From positions 1 through 33,199 of IMG/VR virus record IMGVR_UViG_3300037862_000061: a stretch of DNA of 33,199 nt, one strand, 5' to 3'. Of the stretch, positions 20,564 through 27,088 are shown piece after piece; positions within the stretch are counted from its first letter, which is position 1; the number at the start of each line of letters is the position of its first letter. The notes below the pieces were generated by a model, which made no database searches, had not been told where the DNA came from, and worked only from the letters and a program-made list of their open reading frames with translations. The DNA comes from a virus. A program made the translations under genes and the position numbers.

Positions 20564-20878
20564 TTAAAAAGTAAAAATATCTTTAGTAATTTTGTATTCT
20601 TGCGTTTCGTTTGACTGGTCTGTTACAAATAGTTTACCTCTATAAATTATTTCGTTTGTAGATTCCTCAAATACTGTTATTTGGTAATTTGAGGAATTTA
20701 TAAACGATTGACTAAAAGCAATATACATATAACCGTCAACCGTTAATTGATTTGTGGTATATTCTAAAAACTCGTTATTTTCTTCGTTTTGTAATCTTAA
20801 TAAAATACTGCCGTCAATATACTTTCTAGGTATTATAACTATTTCGTGATTGACCGCTAAAGGCGAAAGTATTTTCAT
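20564..20878 (-). CDS. Small virion-associated protein, 104 aa
   Basis: This first gene of late unit 4 lies 1 nt upstream of the portal gene and 7 nt downstream of the late-promoter motif. The product is beta-rich (HEIVIIPRKYIDGSILLRLQNEE..., YQITVFEESTNEIIYRGKLFV), like small structural or decoration proteins. The family is not recognised. Its ATG would lie at or within a few bases of the transcript 5' end if the motif is a promoter. Confidence 0.6.
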   Translation of the reverse strand: MKILSPLAVNHEIVIIPRKYIDGSILLRLQNEENNEFLEYTTNQLTVDGYMYIAFSQSFINSSNYQITVFEESTNEIIYRGKLFVTDQSNETQEYKITKDIFTF

Positions 20879-20885
20879 ATTTATT

Positions 20886-20911
20886 AAACGATAAAATAGT
20901 GATTTTGTAAC
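20886..20911 (-). promoter_or_regulatory. Late-promoter motif, copy 4 (portal-lysis unit)
   Basis: The minus strand reads GTTACA, 15 nt, CGTTTA, and the CGTTT ends exactly 7 nt before the ATG at 20878. CTTTT precedes GTTACA, as in the copy at 31956-31981. A terminator lies directly upstream (20919-20951), so this unit needs its own start. Confidence 0.75.
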
Positions 20912-20918
20912 AAAAGCA

Positions 20919-20951
20919 AAAAACCCGCTAGTTATAAATTAGCGGGTTTTT
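20919..20951. terminator. Bidirectional terminator between late units 3 and 4
   Basis: AAACCCGCTA and TAGCGGGTTT pair perfectly around a 9-nt loop, with T-runs following on both strands. It ends the protease-capsid unit 18 nt after the stop at 20969. The next late motif begins 7 nt further on. Confidence 0.9.
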
Positions 20952-20968
20952 AACAATAAAAATAAAAA

Positions 20969-21487
20969 TTAAGTAGTAGGATTTACTACCGCTAAAAATG
21001 CTGTAATAGTCGCGCTATCTAGCAAAGGCGCTAATTCTGTTTCAATAGAAGTACCTGTTAAGTTATAACCGTTGAAGTCTGCTTTTGCGCCCCCCGTAGT
21101 TGGTGCAACTAAGAAGTCGATTCCTTCTTTCAAACCTACTAAATGATAGTTTCCAGCTTTGTCTTGAACAACCGCTTTAGGGTATCCATAGGCTAATAAA
21201 TTCAATTGGTGGTTGTCCTCTTTAGTTGTTTTTGGCAAAACTAAAGTTAATGTTTGGGTGTTTGTAGTTGTACCCGCGTTTCTGTCAGATGCTAATGATT
21301 GAGCAAAAATGTTTCCATCGCCTATTAGATCATATTGAAATACGTCTACTAAAAGAGGATTCATTGCCGTAGCCACGCCGTTTAAAACTGTAAAAGGATT
21401 TTCAATGTCGTTAAATAGATACACCTTTGAAGTACCCGCTATGGCATTTTTGCACTGCTTTTTACGACCGTTCGTTATATCGCACAT
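20969..21487 (-). CDS. Structural protein of the capsid unit, 172 aa
   Basis: The product begins MCDITNGRKKQCKNAIAGTSKVYL and is beta-rich, with LTLVLPKTTKEDN and AVVQDKAGNYHLVGLKEG. It has a paralogue at 17758-18312. The gene follows the major capsid gene and stands between two terminators, so it probably shares the high expression of the capsid unit. A major tail-tube or head-decoration protein would fit this level and size. I cannot choose between them from the sequence. Confidence 0.65.
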   Translation of the reverse strand: MCDITNGRKKQCKNAIAGTSKVYLFNDIENPFTVLNGVATAMNPLLVDVFQYDLIGDGNIFAQSLASDRNAGTTTNTQTLTLVLPKTTKEDNHQLNLLAYGYPKAVVQDKAGNYHLVGLKEGIDFLVAPTTGGAKADFNGYNLTGTSIETELAPLLDSATITAFLAVVNPTT

Positions 21488-21502
21488 ATATTATTTTGTG
21501 TT

Positions 21503-21527
21503 AAAAAAGGGAGTTTTTACGCTCCCC
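21503..21527 (-). terminator. Terminator after the major capsid gene
   Basis: GGGAG and CTCCC form a 5-bp stem around an 8-nt loop, followed by six T on the minus strand. It sits in the 49-nt gap after the capsid gene. The short stem suggests partial termination, which would lower, not abolish, expression of the gene at 20969-21487. Confidence 0.65.
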
Positions 21528-21536
21528 TTAGATTAA

Positions 21537-22535
21537 TTATACGTATAAAACATTAAATTTCTGATTTACTACGTGCGCAAAGATTGTAAAGATAACATCA
21601 TAGAAGTAGTCTTTTCTTGGTGCTGGGTATGGAGCAATTTGAATGTCAGAATAGTCGTCTAACAAGTCAGTACACCACATGAAATTCATAGGTACACCAG
21701 CTAACATTACGTTAGGCGCTAAAGGTACAAATACAATTTCTACGTCTAAGTAAAAATATTTGTTAGTAGCTAAATCTACTGTGAAAGTATCTCTAAAATC
21801 TTGCGCTTTGTTAAAATTGTTAATTAATTTTTTAACGCTTCTTGATGCATAAATATAAGGCTTGTCGTTGCCAGATAAAACTTCGTCAGGGATTGCGTTG
21901 TAAATTTTACCAACTTCTGCCCCAATATTTGCAGAATCTAAAACCGTACCGCCTACTTTAATTCTCTTTCCTACTGCACCTTTGTTGTAAATGATTTTAG
22001 TAGTTAATGAATCAAACAATGTAGTTGGCATTGCAGCGACTAACGCTTTTTCATTTGCGGAAACTTGTGTTTGTAAAGCCCCAGCGGTTAGTAAAGCTAC
22101 TGCCGTTTTTGTTGATGCCAAAGCACCATTCCAATACTTGTTTTCTGAATCGTTTGAAATTAAAGGTGCTACACCATTTAAAACCAATCTGTTAAATTCA
22201 TCTGATACATCGTTAATTGCACCAGGTGCCATATCTCTATTGAATCTAGTGCTTCTTAAATCGTCTGGAGTAAATTTGTCGATATACTCAACTTTTACAG
22301 GAAATACTGTTGTATCTTCTAAACCAATACTACCAGCTTCCGATCCCGTTGGGTTAACGCTCCAAGGTTGCATTGTTACCGAATTAATATTTTCAGTAAT
22401 TACGCGACCAGCTTTAATGCCGGTTTCAAACATTACCAAACCATCTTCAACGGTTGCGTTTCTAAATAAAATTTCAGCGATAATGTCCGCTTTAAAATCT
22501 GTTGGGATTACTGCTCCCGTGTATGCTATTGCCAT
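21537..22535 (-). CDS. Major capsid protein
   Basis: The 332-residue product has the size and composition of an HK97-fold capsid subunit and follows the protease/scaffold gene after 11 nt. Typical features are an N-terminal helical part (PTDFKADIIAEILFRNATVEDG), a long extended E-loop-like stretch (VTMQPWSVNPTGSEAGS...), and LRSTRFNRDMAPGAINDVSDEFNRLV. A beta-rich A-domain end (YFYLDVEIVFVPLAPNVMLAGVPMNFMWCTD) completes it. No separate cleavage site can be placed with certainty. It is the centre of late unit 3. Confidence 0.85.
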   Translation of the reverse strand: MAIAYTGAVIPTDFKADIIAEILFRNATVEDGLVMFETGIKAGRVITENINSVTMQPWSVNPTGSEAGSIGLEDTTVFPVKVEYIDKFTPDDLRSTRFNRDMAPGAINDVSDEFNRLVLNGVAPLISNDSENKYWNGALASTKTAVALLTAGALQTQVSANEKALVAAMPTTLFDSLTTKIIYNKGAVGKRIKVGGTVLDSANIGAEVGKIYNAIPDEVLSGNDKPYIYASRSVKKLINNFNKAQDFRDTFTVDLATNKYFYLDVEIVFVPLAPNVMLAGVPMNFMWCTDLLDDYSDIQIAPYPAPRKDYFYDVIFTIFAHVVNQKFNVLYV

Positions 22536-22546
22536 ATTATATAAAT

Positions 22547-23650
22547 TTAGTTAAATTTGTTTTTGTGTTCAATGAATTTCTGGTATGCCGTTTGCGCTCC
22601 TAATTGCGTAGGTACTGCCACCTTTGGTTTTGTTGCTGGTTGTGCGCTTAAAGCAACTATTTCAGCTTTCAAAGTTACGTTTGCATCTGTAACCGCCTTT
22701 AACTTTGCGTTAAATTCTTCTGCGTATTTAATCATAATTGATTTAATCGCATTTTCAACCGCCGTTGCTTGGTCTGTTGCGCTTGGTACATTTGGCTCTG
22801 AAAGTGGCGCATCTACATTTTCTTCTGCTGGTGCTTCCATTGCTTTCATCGAACCAATTTTACCTTCTTCTGTAACTGACAAAATCATACCATCCTCTAA
22901 CTCGTAATCGCCAACTGGCAAAGGAACTTGTGTGCCATCTTCTGCAACAACGAAAACTGCACCGCCTTCCATCATCATATCGCCCTCGTATTCGATAACC
23001 ACCGAACCGTCCGCGCTTTTTACACTACCTAGTTTAATATCTACTTTCGGCTTTAATGCCAAAGCAATACTAGTAGGTAGGTTTTTCAACATCTCAATTA
23101 TTTCTACACTCATATTTATTTCCGATTTTAAATTTACTTCTTCTAGTGATAGCATTGCGTCAATACTAAAACCTTTTACTTTGCCCGTCTTAACAAACTC
23201 ACTCCAAACATTATCGTTGTCAACTTTCATAGTTGCAATCCAACTACCTTTAGGATAGCTTAACCCTAACGCGTTTGATTTATCATTTTTGCTATCTTCT
23301 ACTATCCAACTTTCAACAAAGGTAACACCTTCGATTTTTTGGCTTTCGTCGTGTTCTATTGTGCTATTCTTTTGGTGGTTATTTTTAAAAAAACCGTAAG
23401 ATAATTCTTTAATGGTATTTTCTGAAAATGTTATATTGAACTCCTCACCGTTTTGATTTCGATAAATTGGCTTGTTTGGCTCTAACACTAAACCAACTAA
23501 AATACGTTGCTCGCTATCTATTTCTTTAAGTTGCAAAGACTGCCCTTTTAATGCTATGAAGTCGCCCTCCATCGCTGGATTAAGCACAAGCGAAACCGCA
23601 AAAACTCCTTTATTTTCTTCTGGATTATAAAAAGCCTCGTATGTCTTCAT
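22547..23650 (-). CDS. Prohead protease (XkdF-like) fused to scaffold domain
   Basis: The 367-residue product has an N-terminal serine-protease domain like the XkdF family: YRNQNGEEFNITFSENTIKEL, NSTIEHDE with probable catalytic H100, VESWIVEDSKND, PKGSWIATMKV, and VKGFSIDAML with probable nucleophile S162. The C-terminal part (about 190-367) is Ala/Glu/Lys-rich with low-complexity and coiled-coil stretches, as in scaffolds that are digested during head maturation. It begins 7 nt after a late-promoter motif and precedes the capsid gene. Confidence 0.8.
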   Translation of the reverse strand: MKTYEAFYNPEENKGVFAVSLVLNPAMEGDFIALKGQSLQLKEIDSEQRILVGLVLEPNKPIYRNQNGEEFNITFSENTIKELSYGFFKNNHQKNSTIEHDESQKIEGVTFVESWIVEDSKNDKSNALGLSYPKGSWIATMKVDNDNVWSEFVKTGKVKGFSIDAMLSLEEVNLKSEINMSVEIIEMLKNLPTSIALALKPKVDIKLGSVKSADGSVVIEYEGDMMMEGGAVFVVAEDGTQVPLPVGDYELEDGMILSVTEEGKIGSMKAMEAPAEENVDAPLSEPNVPSATDQATAVENAIKSIMIKYAEEFNAKLKAVTDANVTLKAEIVALSAQPATKPKVAVPTQLGAQTAYQKFIEHKNKFN

Positions 23651-23657
23651 AATTTAT

Positions 23658-23683
23658 AAACGTAATTAATGTTAAATTGTAAC
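23658..23683 (-). promoter_or_regulatory. Late-promoter motif, copy 3 (protease-capsid unit)
   Basis: The minus strand reads GTTACA, 15 nt, CGTTTA, ending exactly 7 nt before the ATG at 23650. It lies back to back with the plus-strand early promoter at 23705-23736, so the two families diverge from this 75-bp gap. Confidence 0.75.
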
Positions 23684-23704
23684 ATAAAAAGATTTACATA
23701 AAAG

Positions 23705-23736
23705 TATTGTTTAATTAAAAAATAGTTATATCTTTG
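23705..23736 (+). promoter_or_regulatory. Plus-strand early promoter for the inserted cassette
   Basis: The plus strand reads TATTGTTTAA (preceded by AG), 14 nt, TATCTTTG, the full early-family signature. It lies 18 nt upstream of the ATG at 23755. It shows that the reversed two-gene cassette carries its own early control. Confidence 0.85.
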
Positions 23737-23754
23737 TAGAAACAAATAGAAATT

Positions 23755-24354
23755 ATGATAAACCAAAAGATAAATAAAATAAAAGATATAATAAAAAAAT
23801 GCACTAGTTGTAATTTAGAATTTCCTAAAACAGATGAATATTTTTTTGCTAAAATAACAAAACAACAAACTAAAAACGGATTAGCAATTTATCATTCTTT
23901 CAGGGCAATTTGTAAAAAATGTAATGGAAAAAAAGGAGAAGAAAATAGGTTAAAAAAAAGATGCAAAGAAATGAATTGCGATGTTTCTCAATATAGAGAA
24001 AATTGGAAAAAACAATATTCAGAAACAAGAACTATTATAAAAGAAATTTCACATTTACCAAAAGGAGTTCAAAGTGTGATTAGAACAAAAATAAAAAACG
24101 GTTATGTTTTTACAACTTACGAAAAATACAGAATTGACTGTAGAAAAAATTTAAGCAAAAGTCATAGAAAATATGATTATGGAGATTTAGATTTTGTACC
24201 AAAAGGAACTCAAACAGGAATTAAGCATTTAACCGATGCTTATATTGCTTTATGTTTAAAAGCAAAAGTAAAAGAAGTTCCTAAAGAAATGCTAGAATTT
24301 AAGCGATTAACAATACAAATAAAAAGAGAATTAGAAAACCAAAAAACAATTTAA
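23755..24354 (+). CDS. Zinc-finger phage protein (HNH-like accessory), plus-strand cassette
   Basis: The 199-residue product has two zinc-ligand pairs, C16-x2-C19 (KKCTSCN) and C53-x2-C56 (AICKKCN), around FPKTDEYFF. A basic helical middle follows, and then a C-terminal LTDAYIALCLKAK...VPKEMLEFKRLTIQIKREL. This architecture recurs in phage proteins often annotated as HNH endonuclease-like, but the HNH catalytic residues are not evident. It is one of only two genes read on the plus strand, between the tape-measure and protease genes, so it looks like an inserted moron. Base composition is even more A-rich than its neighbours. Confidence 0.65.
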   Translation: MINQKINKIKDIIKKCTSCNLEFPKTDEYFFAKITKQQTKNGLAIYHSFRAICKKCNGKKGEENRLKKRCKEMNCDVSQYRENWKKQYSETRTIIKEISHLPKGVQSVIRTKIKNGYVFTTYEKYRIDCRKNLSKSHRKYDYGDLDFVPKGTQTGIKHLTDAYIALCLKAKVKEVPKEMLEFKRLTIQIKRELENQKTI

Positions 24355-24365
24355 AAACAAAAATT

Positions 24366-24590
24366 ATGGAAACTAAAAGAGATTTAAATTTTGAAGTAAA
24401 CAACGCAAAGCAATTAAATGAAATGCTTACTGGCGTATTGATGGATTGCAGACGCGGAATTATTGACCACGAAACAGTAAAAAGTATCACACTTGTTGCT
24501 GATAAAATAAATAAGAATAATGTTAATATTTTGGAGTATAAAAAAATTACCAAAAATAAAAATGATGTTGAGTTTTTCGATGGCATTTAG
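24366..24590 (+). CDS. Small protein of the plus-strand cassette, 74 aa
   Basis: The product has NNAKQLNEMLTGVLMDCRRGIIDHETVKSITLVADKINKNNVNI, a pattern shared with short helical phage proteins (KDLxxLL...L.xGKIDxxxAxxIxxxAxxI) that often neighbour HNH-like genes. No activity is known. It begins 12 nt after the zinc-finger gene with AAATTATG and ends just before the bidirectional terminator, so the two make one complete transcription unit. Confidence 0.7.
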   Translation: METKRDLNFEVNNAKQLNEMLTGVLMDCRRGIIDHETVKSITLVADKINKNNVNILEYKKITKNKNDVEFFDGI

Positions 24591-24606
24591 TAAACGATTT
24601 TAAAAC

Positions 24607-24637
24607 AAAACCCGATAACATTACGCTATCGGGTTTT
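24607..24637. terminator. Bidirectional terminator between cassette and tape-measure unit
   Basis: AAAACCCGATA and TATCGGGTTTT pair perfectly (11 bp) around a 9-nt loop, with T-rich runs on both strands. It ends the plus-strand cassette and, in the other direction, the tail unit right after the tape-measure stop at 24641. Confidence 0.92.
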
Positions 24638-24640
24638 TTA

Positions 24641-26362
24641 TTAAAATTTACTATTTGATATTATATTACGCTCTAACGCTTGAGCGGTGGTAACATTTGA
24701 ACTAACAACATACGCTTGTATTGGTTGGTTTTGACCTCCTAAACTAGACGCTATTTGATTTGCTCCCGTTCCTTGAACTAAATTAAAAGACGGTGCAGAT
24801 GGTGCGGGTGGTGCAGATTGACCTCCTCCAGATTGACCTCCTCCAGAATCTCCTCCTCCTCCGCTTAATAGTTTTTTAGCTCTCGAAATATTACTAATAA
24901 CAGATAGTGCAGTTCCAGTGTAAGAAATAACCCTTGCAACTGTCCCGATTCCCGGCACTAGAGGGAATGCTAATTGAGCGGCTACTCCTTCTGCATTAGC
25001 TAATGTAGAGGCTTTACTTATTGCGACGGCACTATCTATTCCTATTTGAGTTAACGCTATAGATTTAGATATTGCTTGTCCCGCTTTGCTTTTGTTTATC
25101 CCTAAAAGCTCTAAATTATTTATAATTCCAGAAAGGTTTTGTCTTGAAGTCGCTATCGCTGTATCTTTATTTCTTTGAAATTCTAACTCCTCTGCTGCTG
25201 CCTTATCTCTTTTTGCTTTTGCGTCCGCATCCCTTTTTATAGCGTTTTCAGATTCTTTTATAAAATAATCTAGGTCTTCTTTTTCTTTTTCGACTTTTAA
25301 TTTATCTTGAATTTCTTTTTTATTTCTAGCAAATTGCGCTTCTAGTTCTACTGTTGAAACATTATTATCTACTAATATTTTTCTTTCTTGCTCAAACTTT
25401 GCCGTTAGATTTTGTAACGCAGTTCTTGTTTTTTGCAAGTTATCTTCTCTCGCATCGTCCTCAATTTTATTTGCTTTCTCTAAAGCGGATTTTCTTGCGT
25501 CCTCAATTGCTTTTCTTTTTGCTTTTGCTATTGCATCTGCTTTCTCTTGTAATGCCTTTCTTTTTTCATTTATAGATTTATTGTCGGAATCTATTTTATC
25601 TTGAGCGTCTTTGTTATCTTTTACTTTTTTATCGTTTCTCTCTTTGTCTATAGCAATTAAATCTCTGTTTAATCTTTTAGCTAATTCATTTCTTTTTTCG
25701 TCGCTAATTCCTTCCTCTTGCGTTGCTTTTAAATATCTGTTTTTAGCCTCTACTTTTTTCTTACTAAAGTCATCTAATAGGTCGCCTCTAGTTTGCATAT
25801 AATCTTCGTTTTGCTTTAAAGATTTTTTTGCTTGTTCATTAAACCTATCTAATTCTCTTTCAGCTTCCGAAGTTATACCTATAAAATCAGTAACCGCATT
25901 AGATACCGTTCTAAAGAAATCGCCAACTAATTTAAGCCCGGGCAAAAACTTTGTAACAGCATCTGTTATTTTTCCAAAGTTCAAAACTAAAGAAACTAAC
26001 GCTAAAATAATTAAACCTATACCAGTACCAGCTAGAGCAAGTTTAAAAAGTTTCATTGCTCCCGTAGATGTGCCAACAACAAAACTGTAGGCAGATTGTA
26101 AAGCGGTTGCAAGTTTAGATTCTTTAGAAAACAATCCAAGTGCCTCTACTGAATCTAAAGCTACTTGTGCGTAACCACCCGTAACAGCGTTTAGTAAACC
26201 CATTGCACTGCCGTTTTCCAAAACCGATACTGAACTTTCTTTCATTCCTTTTGCAACTCCTGACGTGCTTTTTTTCAAGGTGTTTAAAGAATTATCTAGC
26301 TTGTCAATCTTACGGTTTGCGTCGCCTGTATCTGCTACAACTTTTATTACTTCGGTTATCAT
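24641..26362 (-). CDS. Tape-measure protein
   Basis: The 573-residue product sets tail length and later takes part in DNA ejection. It has a helical N-terminus, a hydrophobic segment near residues 107-128 (KLALAGTGIGLIILALVSLVLNFG) and a very long charged coiled-coil region (about 165-400). A second hydrophobic part lies near 440-490, then a Gly/Ser/Gln/Pro-rich linker (GGGGDSGGGQSGGGQSAPPAPS). The tail QPIQAYVVSSNVTTAQALERN is typical of Bacteroidetes tape measures. At about 1.5 Å per residue it predicts a tail near 85 nm. Confidence 0.9.
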   Translation of the reverse strand: MITEVIKVVADTGDANRKIDKLDNSLNTLKKSTSGVAKGMKESSVSVLENGSAMGLLNAVTGGYAQVALDSVEALGLFSKESKLATALQSAYSFVVGTSTGAMKLFKLALAGTGIGLIILALVSLVLNFGKITDAVTKFLPGLKLVGDFFRTVSNAVTDFIGITSEAERELDRFNEQAKKSLKQNEDYMQTRGDLLDDFSKKKVEAKNRYLKATQEEGISDEKRNELAKRLNRDLIAIDKERNDKKVKDNKDAQDKIDSDNKSINEKRKALQEKADAIAKAKRKAIEDARKSALEKANKIEDDAREDNLQKTRTALQNLTAKFEQERKILVDNNVSTVELEAQFARNKKEIQDKLKVEKEKEDLDYFIKESENAIKRDADAKAKRDKAAAEELEFQRNKDTAIATSRQNLSGIINNLELLGINKSKAGQAISKSIALTQIGIDSAVAISKASTLANAEGVAAQLAFPLVPGIGTVARVISYTGTALSVISNISRAKKLLSGGGGDSGGGQSGGGQSAPPAPSAPSFNLVQGTGANQIASSLGGQNQPIQAYVVSSNVTTAQALERNIISNSKF

Positions 26363-26511
26363 TTGTATATTTCTTTATAACTGCGTTTAATTTGTTCCTT
26401 TGCTTTTTTCCAACTTTTTATTGTTGCAAATTTTCCCTTTGCTATTTCAATACATTCGCCACCGTTATAGTATGGCAACATATTGCACAATTTTATAATT
26501 TCTAGTATCAT
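26359..26511 (-). CDS. Small protein upstream of tape measure, 50 aa
   Basis: This frame (MILEIIKLCNMLPYYNGGECIEIAKGK...) is linked to both neighbours by four-base ATGA overlaps: its ATG with the TGA of 26508-27086 and its TGA with the tape-measure ATG. The product is basic with three Cys or Met-rich turns and an aromatic KSWKKAKEQIKRSYKEIYK tail. The slot just before the tape measure often holds tail chaperones, but the chaperone pair is already recognised at 32371-33122. Its role is unknown. Confidence 0.65.
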   Translation of the reverse strand: MILEIIKLCNMLPYYNGGECIEIAKGKFATIKSWKKAKEQIKRSYKEIYK

Positions 26512-27086
26512 AATGCTTTGTATACTCTTACTATTTGGTAACTTATATTATAAATACTCGTGTTACCCGTTAAACTCAATATTTTTGGTAAACCTCCATT
26601 TGGCACAAAAGTATTTAACGAATACATAGGCGCTACAATTGAAAAAGATTGTTCGGAATTTGCGCCTTTTGCAAATACTTTAGTTTCTTTAAATTGTTGC
26701 GCCAAAGCAACCGAACCTAAATCCATAAAAAAATCAAACACACCGCTTGCGTTACTATTTTTAGCATTAAATCTTATAGTAGTTATGTAATAGTCTCCTA
26801 TATTTTGCGGTGTTATTTTGCTAGTTAAGGAATTATAAAGATTAACAACCCCGATAGGTAGATAGGTATTTAATACCGTACCCGCGTTATTTTGTATAAT
26901 AGACGTTACACCTTGATTAATTACAAAAGGCGACGCTTCGGTATATTGCGTGTCTGTATAAACAGCAAACCCTTGGTCACTGTACAAGTCTGCGAAATTT
27001 TCATTTGTCTTATCAAAACCTACTCTTAAAGAGTCTCCTGTTCCGTCGTTAGGTGTTGCCCCTATTCCTATCGTTTGCTGTGCCAT
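26508..27086 (-). CDS. Virion structural protein with GDG-type N-terminal motif
   Basis: The 192-residue product starts MAQQTIGIGATPNDGTGDSL...GFDKTNENFADLY. I recognise this motif from the N-termini of many phage tail-fibre and baseplate proteins (PNDGTGDxLRxxxxKxNxNFxxLY), where it mediates attachment. The rest is beta-rich (YYITTIRFNAKN, GVFDFFMDLGS, YNISYQIVRVYKAL), like a small jelly-roll domain. A tail-tip or fibre protein is likely. It lies between the large tail protein and the tape measure. Confidence 0.7.
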   Translation of the reverse strand: MAQQTIGIGATPNDGTGDSLRVGFDKTNENFADLYSDQGFAVYTDTQYTEASPFVINQGVTSIIQNNAGTVLNTYLPIGVVNLYNSLTSKITPQNIGDYYITTIRFNAKNSNASGVFDFFMDLGSVALAQQFKETKVFAKGANSEQSFSIVAPMYSLNTFVPNGGLPKILSLTGNTSIYNISYQIVRVYKAL

Positions 27087-27088
27087 AA

